38,936 nt of DNA from an uncultured Cyclobacteriaceae bacterium (GCA_947492745.1 CANLOE010000070.1:1-38936), one strand, 5' to 3'; shown: positions 23,664 through 33,228, counted from the stretch's first letter. Program-made: numbers and translations. The notes: generated from the letters alone by a model not told the origin.

Positions 23664-26600
23664 TTATACCAATACCTTGTACTGTATTTCCGACATTGCG
23701 TTCAGCTGTCCGATAAGTGTGTTGCTGGGGTTGATCTTGTACTTTCTGGACATCATCTCCACCACGATGTTATCCTCTGGGTCGATGATGTTGAATTTTA
23801 GGCTACATTCGCCCGCATTTTCCTCACATAGCGTACTGAACCTGTCGATCAGCTCCTCGCTGATATCCTGTACCCTTACATTGACCAAAAGTCCTTTGCT
23901 GCGCTTGTCCCGAAGTTCGCTCAGGAGTTCGATGTTCTTGACCTTGAACTCCAGCCTTTTTTCGCCCCAGCGTTGTGCTTCGACCCTTCCCTGCACAAAT
24001 AGAAACCAGCCCTGCATCAGGTACTCCTTGAACTTGATATAATCATCACCAAAAAGGAAAAAAGTGTGATTGCTGTTGTAGTCTTCTAGCGTCAATGTAC
24101 CGAAGGGCTTGCCCGTCTTGGTAGTCCTGTGGGCGAAAGAGGAGACGATACCGCCCAGTTTTACTTCCTTACCCTGGAGGGCTTCCACATCGGTCAGGGC
24201 GCTGAGCTCCGTATTGCAGAAGTTCTTGATTTCAAAGTCAAAATCATCCAGTGGGTGCCCGGAAATATAGAGTCCAACGACCTCTTTTTCGATATTGAGC
24301 TTTTCGATTTCCCCGAAGGGTTCCAAGGGTGGGATCTTGGGCCTGGGTGTATCTACTCCCGAACTGCCGCCAAAGAGGGAAGCTTGGGCACTATCGGCCT
24401 CTTGCTGCATCTTATTGGCATATTTGATGAGCTTCTCGATGAGGGTAGGCTCTCCCTCTGGTCCTACGAGGTACTGCCTCCTATGGAAGGCATCGAAACC
24501 ATCGAAGGCACCTGACATGGCCAAGCACTCAAAGGTCTTCTTATTGACCGTTCTTAGATTGATGCGTTCTGCGAAGCTGAAGATATCCGTAAAAGGACCG
24601 TTTTCTTCTCTTTCTGAAATAATGGACTCTACAGCCGCTTCTCCACTCCCTTTGATGGCGCCCAGACCGAACCGTATTTCGCCCTCTTTGTTTACTTCAA
24701 AGTGTACGCCCGACTCGTTGATGTTCGGCCCGAGTACCTTGATACTCCGGCTGCGGCACTCCTCCATAAAGAAGGTGACCTTTTCGATATTACTCTGGTT
24801 ATGGGTAAGTACCGCTGCCATGTACTCGGCCGGGTAGTGTGCTTTAAGATAGGCCGTTTGATAAGCGACCAGTGAGTAACAGGTAGAGTGCGACTTGTTA
24901 AAGGCATAGGCCGCAAAGGCTTCCCAGTCCTTCCACACTTTTTCCAGTATTTTAGGATCATGTCCCTTTTCTTTACCCCCGTCGATGAACTTTGGCTTTA
25001 GTTTTTCCAGTAGGGCAAATATCTTCTTACCCATCGCTTTACGAAGTACATCGGCATCACCTTTAGAGAACCCGGCCAGTTTCTGTGATAAAAGCATGAC
25101 CTGCTCTTGGTATACCGTAATACCATAGGTCTCGCTCAGGTTGCCTTCCATAGCATCGATATCGTAGGTAATCGGCTCCTCACCGTGCTTCCTAGCGATA
25201 AAGTTAGGGATATACTCCATCGGCCCGGGACGGTACAGGGCGTTCATGGCAATGAGATCTTCGAACTTATCGGGCTTGAGCGCACGAAGGTGCTTTTGCA
25301 TGCCCGGAGATTCAAACTGGAAGGTGCCGTTGGTCTCTCCCCTTTGATATAGGGCATAGGTCTTTTCATCGTCCAGTGGTATAGTGTCAATGTCAATGTC
25401 GATACCATGCCGTTTTTTTACATTTTTCAGTGAGGTCTTGATAATGGTCAGCGTCTTGAGACCCAAAAAGTCCATCTTCAACATGCCGGCATTCTCTACC
25501 ACGCTATTATCGAACTGTGTGATGAGCATTTCCGAATCCTTGGCCGTGGAGACGGGAATGTACTTGGTGATATCATCGGGGGTAATGATGACCCCACAGG
25601 CATGTGTACCCGTATTTCGGACCGAGCCTTCTAGAATGGTGGCCTGATTGAGCACGTCTGACTTTAGTCCGGCACCCTTCTTGATCTCGTCCAGCTCCTT
25701 GACTTCCTTGAAGGCCTTGGAAAGTGAGGTGCCTGGCCGCTCGGGTACCAGTTTGGCCAGATCATTGGCTTCCCCCAGTGGTAGTTCCATGACACGGGCG
25801 CAGTCCCTTATGGAGGATTTGGCCGCCATGGTTCCATAGGTGATGATCTGGGCCACTTGGTTTTGTCCATATTTGTCGATGACATAATTGATGACGCTCT
25901 CGCGACCCTCATCGTCAAAGTCAATATCGATATCGGGTAGTGATACCCTGTCCGGATTCAGAAAACGTTCGAAAAGCAGGTCATAGGCGATGGGGTCCAC
26001 ATTGGTGATACCGATGCAATAGGCCACTGCCGAACCTGCGGCCGAACCCCGGCCCGGCCCTACGGAGACGCCCATCTCCCTTGCTTTAGAGGTGAAATCC
26101 TGAACAATCAGGAAGTAACCGGGATAGCCCGTATTGGCAATGGTGGCCAGTTCGAAATCCAGTCGCTCTTGTATCTCGGGAGTGATGGCCGCATAGCGTT
26201 TCTTGGCACCCTCATAGGTCAGGTGCCGCAGATAATTGTTTTCACCCCGCTTACCACCGTCCGTCAGGTCCTCGGCATCGGCAAATTCTTTGGGGATATC
26301 ATAGGCCGGTAGCAGTACATCCCTATCCAGGGCATAGGCTTCTATCTTATCCGTGATTTCGGAGATGTTCTCTATGGCTTCGGGCAAATCGCTGAAGAGG
26401 GTCTTCATCTCCTCTTGGGATTTGAAATAGTACTCGTTGTTGGGAAAGCCAAAGCGGAAACCGCGCCCTCTTCCCTTTGGAGTGGATTTCATCTCTCCGT
26501 CCTTGACACAAAGAAGGACGTCATGCGCATTGGCATCGCTTTTGTCCAAGTAGAAGCAGTCATTGGCTGCAAATACTTTCACACCATACTTGTCCGCAAA

Positions 26601-27884
26601 GCCTATCAATACCTGATTGACATGTTCTTCCTCTTCCAATCCATGGCGGTTCAGTTCTACATAGAAGTCATCTCCAAATACGTCATGCCACCATTGGAAA
26701 GCTTCTTCGGCCTGATGTTCGCCTACATTCAATATCAGATTGGGGATTTCTCCCTGTAGATTGCCCGTAGTAGCGATGATGCCCTCTTTATAGTGCTCGA
26801 TGAGTGCCTTGTCTATCCGTGGATAAATCCCGTAGAGTCCTTCCATATACGCAAGCGAACTCAACTTCGCCAGGTTCAAAAAACCTGACTTGTGTTTGGC
26901 GATAAGTACCTGTTGAAAACGCTTGTCGGGGTTGTCTTTAGTGAACTTCAGTTTTTTACGCTCTTCGGCTACAAAAAATTCACAGCCTACGATGGGTTTG
27001 AGGTCGTTGTTCATAGCCTCCCTGACAAACTTGAAGGCCGCGAACATATTGCCCAGATCGGTCAGTCCTACAGCGGGCATTCCATATTCTTTGGCTTTGG
27101 CTATCAGTGACTTGATGTTTGGAGTGGCCTGTAGTACGGAAAACTGGGAGTGCAGGTGCAAGTGGGAGTAGGGCTTTATGATTTTGGCAGCGGCAGCTTT
27201 ATCACCGCCTTTACCTTTTCTGCGGCCCACATCTTTTTTCGCAAAATTGGCAGCATCCAGTTCGGGGGACTCATAGACGATATCCGATAGGGGAGTACCG
27301 TCCAATGGCTTGACCACTTGCTCTTGCAATAGCCCAAAGAAACACTTGGCCGTGGCGTCCACATCATAAGCAGCATCGTGCGCATCCCCAAAACCCTTGC
27401 CGAACAACTTTTGATGTAGCTCGGTCAGGGTAGGCCACTTGTACTTGCCTCCACGCCCTCCCGGTATGGCGCAGTACTCTGTGGACTCGTCTTTTGTATC
27501 CAAGGTAGGAAGGTCCAGTAAAGGGCCTTTCACCTCACCGCGAATATACTCCGCGCCCATGATATTGACATCAAACTCTATATTGTGACCAATGATGACC
27601 TGTGATTTCTCTAGGTCAGTAGCAAAGAGTCCCAAGACCTTTTTGAGGTCATGCCCTTCTTCTAGAGCTCTCTTGGTAGAGATCCCATGTACCTTCTCTG
27701 CATTGTAGGGGATGGTAAAGCCTTCAGGTTTCACAATATAGTTCTGAGCGGCCACCAATGCACCGCGTTCATCGTGCAATTGCCACGCTATCTGGACCAA
27801 TCTGGGCCAATTGTCCAGATCGGTAATGGGTGCATTGTAGTTTTTGGGCAGACCGGTGGTCTCCGTATCAAAAATCAGATACAT
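23664..27884 (-). CDS. dnaE: DNA polymerase III alpha subunit with N-terminal 3'-5' exonuclease
   Basis: A 1406-aa replicative polymerase. Residues 1-185 form a DnaQ-like DEDDh exonuclease: IFDTETTG (4-11), IIGHNIEFD (97-105) and the HDAAYDVDAT block (169-178). A basic linker (about 216-232) joins it to the DnaE part. The PHP domain begins HLHLHSQFS (241-249), but the usual metal ligands look altered: LQAT in place of LLDG and TDLGN in place of TDHGN, much as in E. coli. The palm has GPGRGSAAGS (609-618) and the catalytic PDIDIDFDDEGR (650-661). Fingers, tandem HhH and a C-terminal OB fold (VKLGGIVSSF, then VQGRVEAQRW) follow. The proofreading activity is therefore in the same chain, unlike E. 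coli, and the exonuclease is N-terminal, not inserted as in PolC. It is a single-gene unit starting ATG at 27884. Confidence 0.95.
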   Translation of the reverse strand: MYLIFDTETTGLPKNYNAPITDLDNWPRLVQIAWQLHDERGALVAAQNYIVKPEGFTIPYNAEKVHGISTKRALEEGHDLKKVLGLFATDLEKSQVIIGHNIEFDVNIMGAEYIRGEVKGPLLDLPTLDTKDESTEYCAIPGGRGGKYKWPTLTELHQKLFGKGFGDAHDAAYDVDATAKCFFGLLQEQVVKPLDGTPLSDIVYESPELDAANFAKKDVGRRKGKGGDKAAAAKIIKPYSHLHLHSQFSVLQATPNIKSLIAKAKEYGMPAVGLTDLGNMFAAFKFVREAMNNDLKPIVGCEFFVAEERKKLKFTKDNPDKRFQQVLIAKHKSGFLNLAKLSSLAYMEGLYGIYPRIDKALIEHYKEGIIATTGNLQGEIPNLILNVGEHQAEEAFQWWHDVFGDDFYVELNRHGLEEEEHVNQVLIGFADKYGVKVFAANDCFYLDKSDANAHDVLLCVKDGEMKSTPKGRGRGFRFGFPNNEYYFKSQEEMKTLFSDLPEAIENISEITDKIEAYALDRDVLLPAYDIPKEFADAEDLTDGGKRGENNYLRHLTYEGAKKRYAAITPEIQERLDFELATIANTGYPGYFLIVQDFTSKAREMGVSVGPGRGSAAGSAVAYCIGITNVDPIAYDLLFERFLNPDRVSLPDIDIDFDDEGRESVINYVIDKYGQNQVAQIITYGTMAAKSSIRDCARVMELPLGEANDLAKLVPERPGTSLSKAFKEVKELDEIKKGAGLKSDVLNQATILEGSVRNTGTHACGVIITPDDITKYIPVSTAKDSEMLITQFDNSVVENAGMLKMDFLGLKTLTIIKTSLKNVKKRHGIDIDIDTIPLDDEKTYALYQRGETNGTFQFESPGMQKHLRALKPDKFEDLIAMNALYRPGPMEYIPNFIARKHGEEPITYDIDAMEGNLSETYGITVYQEQVMLLSQKLAGFSKGDADVLRKAMGKKIFALLEKLKPKFIDGGKEKGHDPKILEKVWKDWEAFAAYAFNKSHSTCYSLVAYQTAYLKAHYPAEYMAAVLTHNQSNIEKVTFFMEECRSRSIKVLGPNINESGVHFEVNKEGEIRFGLGAIKGSGEAAVESIISEREENGPFTDIFSFAERINLRTVNKKTFECLAMSGAFDGFDAFHRRQYLVGPEGEPTLIEKLIKYANKMQQEADSAQASLFGGSSGVDTPRPKIPPLEPFGEIEKLNIEKEVVGLYISGHPLDDFDFEIKNFCNTELSALTDVEALQGKEVKLGGIVSSFAHRTTKTGKPFGTLTLEDYNSNHTFFLFGDDYIKFKEYLMQGWFLFVQGRVEAQRWGEKRLEFKVKNIELLSELRDKRSKGLLVNVRVQDISEELIDRFSTLCEENAGECSLKFNIIDPEDNIVVEMMSRKYKINPSNTLIGQLNAMSEIQYKVLV

Positions 27885-27926
27885 ATTACTTTCTTGATTT
27901 TAGCTTGTCAGAATTGGGAGTAACTA

Positions 27927-27934
27927 CAAATATA
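27927..27934 (-). promoter_or_regulatory. Candidate -7 element of dnaE
   Basis: Minus strand TATATTTG matches TAnnTTTG, 43 bp before the dnaE start codon. The same octamer precedes trxA. Confidence 0.42.
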
Positions 27935-28842
27935 ATCGAAATTACTATCCTAGAGCAGCGATTTTTTTATAAAAAAATAGACTTGAAATGAACGCTATCC
28001 GCTCCTGTTCACTTTTCCGGAATGGCCATAAGTTCGTAAAATCCTTCTTCGGTATCGGGTAGTGGTCGGTGGAAGCGGAAACACCTTCTCAAGGTACTGT
28101 TAGCGGGGCCGCTTGCGTGCCTATAAGGTATTTTTTCATGTTCTTTGTTCATTCTTCTCCAAATGCGGTATCATTGCATGATTTGCGATTGTTTTTTTCT
28201 ATATTGTAGCCTGCGGATATACAGTCGGAGATTTTTCCTGTATCATCCTGTAATCGCTTTCGGAGAATGTTTACTTTTATAAACAATCCTGATAGTGTAA
28301 ATATGAAGATTTTTTATCAGTTCACTGATTTTACCTTTTCTTACTGGATTTCCCGGAAATAAACAATTCATCACAATATACAGAGTTGGCTTTTATTGAA
28401 AATCGTGCCATTCTGGCTTTGGGCTGGAATGGTACTTTCATCCACTCCATATCAGTAGTGATTTGTAGTGAAAGCATGAATTGGAGTGGGTAGTGATTTA
28501 GGTCCGTAAAGCTTAAGGTAAGCTATTGATTATGTGATAGTAGAAAGGTGTGGGCCGGTGCTGATCGGGACTCTGGGTAAGAAATCCGATGGTGATTTTG
28601 AAGGGGCGTGCCGTTATTCTTAAGAAAATTCCCGAAGGCCTGTAGCCCCGATTTTGATTAGCTTCTGTCTCGAAACGATGTTATGTTTATGCCCCTGCCT
28701 CTGTACTTTAGGGTGATGCTGAGGATGATGTTGAAAAACCATAGCTACTGTATCCAAATTTTATCCGCTGAAGTATTCCCGTAAAGGGATGAACAGCAGG
28801 GTATGCGAACTACAATGCGGTGAATACTCCCGGGTATCAGAC
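27935..28842. other. Long non-coding gap
   Basis: About 0.9 kb with no gene I can support. It contains a weak hairpin near 28412-28435 (CCATTC/GAATGG) and a 39-codon minus-strand frame at 28331-28450 that I could not support. No member of the repeat families was found until 28843. Confidence 0.55.
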
Positions 28843-28900
28843 ATGATTTTGAAGCAATTTATGCTCGTAATAGGAAGGCTATCGATCATTTTGGGATAAA
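28843..28900 (+). repeat. Repeat family A, copy beside truncated B
   Basis: ATGATTTTGAAGCAATTTAT, GCTCGTAATAGGAAGGCTAT, CGATCATTTTGGGATAAA: the core of family A without the AAAACCTG left part. A truncated B element begins about 20 bp to the right. Confidence 0.65.
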
Positions 28901-28919
28901 TCAGGGAGTTTTATTGGAT

Positions 28920-29010
28920 GCAGCATAGCAGCGCTATCCCGAGGATTATCAGCGCAGAGTGAAGCAAAATGAACAGGAAGATATGCGCTATTCGAAAGCT
29001 AAGTTTGTAT
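28920..29010 (+). repeat. Repeat family B, 5'-truncated copy
   Basis: Only the right half is present, from the central hairpin (ATAGCAGCGCTATCCC) to the end AAAGCTAAGTTTGTAT. The left inverted end is missing. To its right, 29084-29099 has a 16-bp perfect palindrome CGGGAGATATCTCCCG without a T run. Confidence 0.75.
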
Positions 29011-29170
29011 TGTTTGTGTAGTGCAGCATTCCTATCTGAAAGTACAGCTCAATTATTATGAAATGCTGAAAAAAGCGACGATGTCGGGAGATATCTCCCG
29101 GTGGGTCTTTGCCATGTCTTTTGCACTTGAGTGTTATTCTTGGGCTTGAAAGTGCCCTTACCTTCTGTCG

Positions 29171-30229
29171 TTATTTCAAACGGTAGAGGTAATGTTGCCT
29201 GACCTCATTGTCATTGTCCCTAATGTCGATTTCCAATCGCTCGATACCCCTTACCCGAAGTGTTTTGATATCGAGTAAAATAGTTTCGTGGAGTTTCTTT
29301 TTGTATAGAAAGTCAATGTTTTTCAGTAAGGTCTTTCTGCGGGCATCCCTAACGGAAACTGTGATGGAGGTCCCGTTTTTATAATTCAGATGGAGGGGAA
29401 GACTATTTCCATGAAGCTCCATAGGGTCCGATTCTTTCTTTTTGAGAAAACTCTTCAGCACTAGTGGTGGCCCTTGCCTAGGGTAGGCCAGTAGACGGTA
29501 ATGGTACTGACGCTGATCGGTACTGTCACAAGTAGTGTAGTGCCGTTGGTGGTCACCCTTAGCATTGCTGAGAAGGGGTATGGTCTTTTTCAGAAGGTGT
29601 CTTTTTTCACTCCTTTCTCTTCGGTACAGCTCAAAGTGGCTCCATGAGTTTGCCTGTTCGGGGCTGATTTTCCAGTCGAGACAGAATACACCTGCTCGGC
29701 TGCGGTTTTTGATGTCCATAGTGACGGTGGACTTAGCGGAAGTTGGAAGGCCCTTGGGACTACGGCTCCACTCGATATAGAACCGGCAGTTATCTTCTAG
29801 ATAGCCGTCTACGTTCAGCCAGTACTTGACATTGGCACTCAGGCTTTCCAGTGGGACAAAGACATCGTCCTGTGTTGCCAATGAGGTACAGCTCAGGATG
29901 GAATAGCTGCTATCGCAAGGCTCGCCTGTACCGACCACAAGTTGAACCCCCTTTTGGTCTCGGCAATTCTGGCCGGAGATATTGATGAAGTAATCGCCGT
30001 CCTGTGAGGGGCGGATATAGAACCATTGATCATTGTGATATTTGATGCACTTTCCCGTCAGTTTTTCATCGACACAGGTCCATTCTACCGTACATCCAGC
30101 TGTACTGGAAAACAGGAAACTCTCAAGTGCTATGGGGATGGCATTTTTCAAACTATCATTGATTACCTGACCTTGGCATGTCCACTGACATAAGATGTAT
30201 AAAAGAAGTGGAAAAAACTTTTTGCTCAT
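29171..30229 (-). CDS. Secreted protein with PPC-like and fibronectin-like domains
   Basis: A 352-aa exported protein without known activity. A signal peptide (about 1-20, ending CQGQV) precedes a Cys-rich domain (about 25-155). That domain has ATAGC-like, NDQWFYIRPSQDGDYFINIS, GEPCDSSYSILSC and YWLNVDGYLEDNCRFYIEW motifs, the pattern of the pre-peptidase C-terminal-type beta domain seen in many Bacteroidota surface proteins. A second beta-rich part (about 165-265) resembles a fibronectin type III module (FELYRRERSEKR, YHYRLLAYPRQGPP). The C-terminal part is basic and ends RQHYLYRLK, without a typical T9SS tail. Role and partners are not visible. It stands 190 bp downstream of rsmG in the same direction, with no shared signal seen. 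Confidence 0.65.
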   Translation of the reverse strand: MSKKFFPLLLYILCQWTCQGQVINDSLKNAIPIALESFLFSSTAGCTVEWTCVDEKLTGKCIKYHNDQWFYIRPSQDGDYFINISGQNCRDQKGVQLVVGTGEPCDSSYSILSCTSLATQDDVFVPLESLSANVKYWLNVDGYLEDNCRFYIEWSRSPKGLPTSAKSTVTMDIKNRSRAGVFCLDWKISPEQANSWSHFELYRRERSEKRHLLKKTIPLLSNAKGDHQRHYTTCDSTDQRQYHYRLLAYPRQGPPLVLKSFLKKKESDPMELHGNSLPLHLNYKNGTSITVSVRDARRKTLLKNIDFLYKKKLHETILLDIKTLRVRGIERLEIDIRDNDNEVRQHYLYRLK

Positions 30230-30420
30230 GGTAGATAGACCTTTCGATACGTGATAGCCAGTTTTACGGGAAAGGATTTGGGGTTACATTGTTGTTCAGC
30301 TCAGAAGTAGTATTGCCATGATCTGACCCAGCGTTAAGTAAATTATCGATAGCGACACGTTAATTTACAACAAAGCTCCCATATACTCAATCTTATTAAG
30401 TAGCTTTCCTTAGGATAGGC

Positions 30421-31080
30421 CTAGGGATATATAGGTACATGCACAACATACTTGGTTTCGAAGAAATCTTCTTCAAAATAGTCCGACAACGAATAAAGGC
30501 GGTGTTTTTTTTTGACTTCTTGGAGTTCTTCTTGGAGTTCTCCCCCTTTTAGATACAATATTCCGTTTTTCAGCGGGTGACGTTGTTCTTTTTGTATTTT
30601 GGCTTTCACCCATTGGTAAAAAGGTTTTAGGCGGGTGACGGCACGACTGACTACGAACTCATACTCTCCCGATAGGTTTTCCGCTCGGGCATGTTCTGCT
30701 TTTACATTGTTCAGGTGAAGTGCCTTGGCGACTTCTTTGACCACCATTATTTTTTTTCCTATGGAGTCCACTAAGTGAAAGCGGCATTGAGGAAAAAGAA
30801 TGGCTAGGGGGATGCCCGGAAAGCCGCCGCCTGTGCCTACATCCAATACATGGCTTCCTTCTTGAAAGTCCAGTACTTTGGCTATTCCAAGCGAGTGAAG
30901 CACATGCCTTAGGTACAGTTTATCGATATCTTTTCTGGAGATAACGTTGATTTTATCGTTCCACTCTCGGTACAGTCCTTCCAATTCGGAAAACTGCTGG
31001 AGCTGTTGTTCACTTAGAGAGGGAAAGTAGTGGGGAATCAGTGAATGGCTTTGTTCTGGACTCATCATAAGGTTTTTCAA
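30421..31080 (-). CDS. rsmG: 16S rRNA (guanine527-N7)-methyltransferase RsmG
   Basis: A 219-aa methyltransferase that uses S-adenosylmethionine to methylate N7 of G527 in 16S rRNA. Landmarks: LYREWNDKINVISRKDID (36-53), YLRHVLHSLG (56-65), and the SAM-binding HVLDVGTGGGFPGIPLAI (77-94), which is diagnostic for RsmG/GidB. VDSIGKKI (104-111) and FVVSRAVTRL (142-151) complete the family pattern. Length is normal. Starts at 31080 (MKNLMMSPEQ) or at the internal ATGs a few codons later are equally possible. It is not next to mnmG here, unlike in many bacteria. Confidence 0.95.
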   Translation of the reverse strand: MKNLMMSPEQSHSLIPHYFPSLSEQQLQQFSELEGLYREWNDKINVISRKDIDKLYLRHVLHSLGIAKVLDFQEGSHVLDVGTGGGFPGIPLAILFPQCRFHLVDSIGKKIMVVKEVAKALHLNNVKAEHARAENLSGEYEFVVSRAVTRLKPFYQWVKAKIQKEQRHPLKNGILYLKGGELQEELQEVKKKHRLYSLSDYFEEDFFETKYVVHVPIYP

Positions 31081-31460
31081 AGAACAAAGATGCGAATATC
31101 AACTGATTTTTCCTGACATTCTGTTTTTTCATTCGTTGAAAAATGGCTATTTCCTACTTACAATGGGTGGATAGCAGTAACCCGTCATGAACAATTCGTT
31201 TGCATACTGTCACCCAACATCATTTTGCTCTTGGAATATAGGTCCTATAGGATTGTTCGTCGCTATCCGTGCTTCTGCGGGATTGGCTAGGCTCCCTTTT
31301 CGTACAGAACCCTAAAGAAAGACCTTTCCACCCTTTAGCAAAACAAAGGTAAAAACTGATTTTCATCAAATTTCTCATTTGTAGTTAGTTATGTGTTGGG
31401 CTGTTGCCGGACAAACAACAAGGTGAAAGAAGAGTCACCCACAAACACTAGGGATATCTT
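31081..31460. other. Non-coding gap upstream of rsmG
   Basis: About 380 bp without an open frame, RNA-like fold or repeat family member that I can recognise. It should contain the rsmG promoter, but no TAnnTTTG match stands out. Confidence 0.5.
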
Positions 31461-31622
31461 ATACAAACTTAGCTTTTAAATATCGCCTATCTTCCTGTTC
31501 ATTTTGCTTCACTCTGCGTTGACCATCCTCGGGATAGCGCTGCTATCCCTGCGGTTATCGCCTTGATTGAAACCAAAATGACCCGCGGAATCTTATACGA
31601 CATTTAAAACCCAAATTTGTAT
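31461..31622 (-). repeat. Repeat family B, copy 3 (162 bp)
   Basis: Reverse-oriented full copy: starts ATACAAACTTAGCTTTTAAA and ends AAAACCCAAATTTGTAT, with the central GGGATAGCGCTGCTATCCC. It ends 65 bp before the RiPP precursor start, so it may overlap that gene's promoter. Confidence 0.85.
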
Positions 31623-31686
31623 TATTTTCTTGGTTATCTTATGATTGATAGTTTTCCCACCTTAACACACAAGCAATTATGAAAAA

Positions 31687-31911
31687 ATGAAACTGAAACA
31701 GCTCAAGGTACAGAGCTTGGTGACTTTGTCCAACGAGAAATAGCGTGAGACCATCAAAGGCGGATTTACTATAGGCAATCTATGTAACCCTCCCGGTGAT
31801 ATTCACACTATCAATGATTATAGTTGCCGTATAGGTGGTAGTTGTGGTTCATCAAGATGCGGTGAGCAGTATTCCTATGGTCAGCAGACCTGCAATGGAG
31901 GTCCTTGCTAG
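31687..31911 (+). pseudogene. GG-leader RiPP precursor peptide gene with in-frame amber stop
   Basis: Reading from ATG 31687 gives MKLKQLKVQSLVTLSNEK, then TAG (31741-31743), then RETIKGG and a 48-residue core that starts GFTIGNLCNPPGD and ends GQQTCNGGPC before a TAG at 31909-31911. The frame is continuous over 74 codons apart from that one codon, which CAG (Gln) would repair. The first part (KLKxLKVxSLxxLSNEx...xIKGG) matches the leader style of Bacteroidota natural-product precursors, cut after Gly-Gly by a C39 peptidase exporter. The core has six Cys and many Gly, Ser and Thr. An upstream ATG at 31679 runs out of frame after three codons because of an A7 run that is one base short. No modification or export genes lie in the window. 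Confidence 0.6.
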
Positions 31912-31944
31912 TTGGTAGAAATGGGGGCCTTGCCAGAGCTGAAC

Positions 31945-32391
31945 TTAAGGGCTTTTTTTCAATGTTTTTTCGAATACCAAGCGATACTCGTTGATGTCTT
32001 CTTTGGGGATCAACCGGATAAGGTCAAAACCATTTCTCAGTCCAAATATCTGCATTGCCTTGAGGCGGTTTCTCGTTTTGAATTGTATTTTTTCAAATCC
32101 ATTGGCCTCGGCCCATTTTTCCTGTTCTTTTGCTAGTGCATAGGCTATACCTCTTCGTCGGTACTCAGGTTTCACACCTCCCATCCAGCTATAAAAAGGT
32201 CCTCCCTCTGCCTTTTGATATCCTACCTTAAAACCCACTGGCTCCGTATCGATCATAGCGATGAGTATCAGGTATGGTTTTCCCTTTATACGCTTGATGT
32301 ATTCACTTTCAGGATAAGGATTTTTCAGTTCTGGAATCTGATGTGATATACTTACAACTTCTGTGGGAGTTCCGGTTTTGATATGCATCAT
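31945..32391 (-). CDS. GNAT-family N-acetyltransferase
   Basis: A 148-aa acetyl-CoA-dependent acetyltransferase. The central strand LILIAMIDTEPVGFKVGY and YSWMGGVKPEYRRRGIAYAL, with the acetyl-CoA pyrophosphate loop RRRGIA (Q/RxxGxG/A type), are clear. KIQFKTRNRLKAMQIFGLRN is the C-terminal motif containing the usual Asn and Phe-Gly. The substrate is unknown. The frame is open to a TTG at 32415, but ATG at 32391 (MMHIKTG) is the better start. Its stop is 33 bp from the end of the RiPP precursor, with which it converges. Confidence 0.88.
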   Translation of the reverse strand: MMHIKTGTPTEVVSISHQIPELKNPYPESEYIKRIKGKPYLILIAMIDTEPVGFKVGYQKAEGGPFYSWMGGVKPEYRRRGIAYALAKEQEKWAEANGFEKIQFKTRNRLKAMQIFGLRNGFDLIRLIPKEDINEYRLVFEKTLKKSP

Positions 32392-32619
32392 ACTACGAAA
32401 GAATATAGGATACAATAGTGGTAGAACAGAAAAAAGATTCTCAGTACGGTTTGCCTTGAGTCGGTGGGTCCATACATTTGGTGAATCTTGATGTCAAAGG
32501 TTGCCTATTCAAAAGCTTCATTTAGACGTGTATCATAACATATTATTGACACTACATAGCAAAAGACTCCGAAGAAATAAATGCATTCCATGCAAATGAA
32601 TGGTCAGCAGAGTACTGGG

Positions 32620-33228
32620 TCAAATATGTTCTTTTTTGTTTTTGACCAAATCATAGAGCAATTCACGTGCGCGATGCAGTTGTGCCTTGACCGTTCCCAA
32701 GGGTGCGTCGAGTTCTTTGGCGATTTCCTCATAGGAATATTCGCTGAAGTATCTCAAACGTACCAGACGCTGATACTTGGCCGGAAGCTTGGTGACGAAC
32801 ATCTGAATGAGTTCTATTTTCTGGCTCTTTATAGCCTCTTCCTGCGGGTTGAGATTATTATCTTCGACATCAATGGTTACCGAATCTCCATTATCATCTT
32901 TAAAGGAGGTATCCAGACTCATGGTATCCAATTTCTTCTTCCGAATAAAATCGATGGCATTATTGGTGGCGATACGGAACAACCAAGTACTGAAGGTATA
33001 GTCCTTTTTGAATTTGTGAAGGTTCTTGAACGCCTTAGCAAAGGCTTCTATTGTGAGGTCTTCAGCGTCGTCTACATTCCTCACCATTTTCAAGATCATA
33101 TGATAGACGGGTTTCTTGTACCGTTCCATTAGCATCGCATAGGCCTGCTGATCTTTTTCTAAAGTAGCCTGATCGATTAACTTGAAATCTTGTAATGCTT
33201 TATCTGAAAATTGTTTTTTTAACTCCAT
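32620..33228 (-). CDS. ECF-type RNA polymerase sigma factor
   Basis: A 202-aa sigma-70 family member with only regions 2 and 4. Region 2: YAMLMERYKKPVYHMIL, NVDDAEDLTIEAFAKAF (about 52-68) and FSTWLFRIATNNAIDFIRKK (about 79-98). An acidic linker follows (about 105-130). Region 4: LPAKYQRLVRLRYFSEYSYE and IAKELDAPLGTVKAQLHRAR, a helix-turn-helix for -35 recognition. No anti-sigma factor gene is next to it. It overlaps the upstream membrane glycosyltransferase by 10 bp, and the two are probably one transcript. Paired GT2 and sigma genes recur in Bacteroidota, but the target regulon is unknown. Confidence 0.93.
   Translation of the reverse strand: MELKKQFSDKALQDFKLIDQATLEKDQQAYAMLMERYKKPVYHMILKMVRNVDDAEDLTIEAFAKAFKNLHKFKKDYTFSTWLFRIATNNAIDFIRKKKLDTMSLDTSFKDDNGDSVTIDVEDNNLNPQEEAIKSQKIELIQMFVTKLPAKYQRLVRLRYFSEYSYEEIAKELDAPLGTVKAQLHRARELLYDLVKNKKEHI

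Noticed and set aside
28331-28450. 39-codon minus-strand frame (MEWMKVPFQPKARMARFSIK...)
   Set aside because: The composition is protein-like, but it is short, has no promoter, ribosome site or neighbour context, and I know no family for it.
31741-31743. Amber codon in the RiPP gene as programmed pyrrolysine or suppressor recoding
   Set aside because: No recoding machinery or stem-loop is visible, and a nonsense mutation or sequence error is far simpler.
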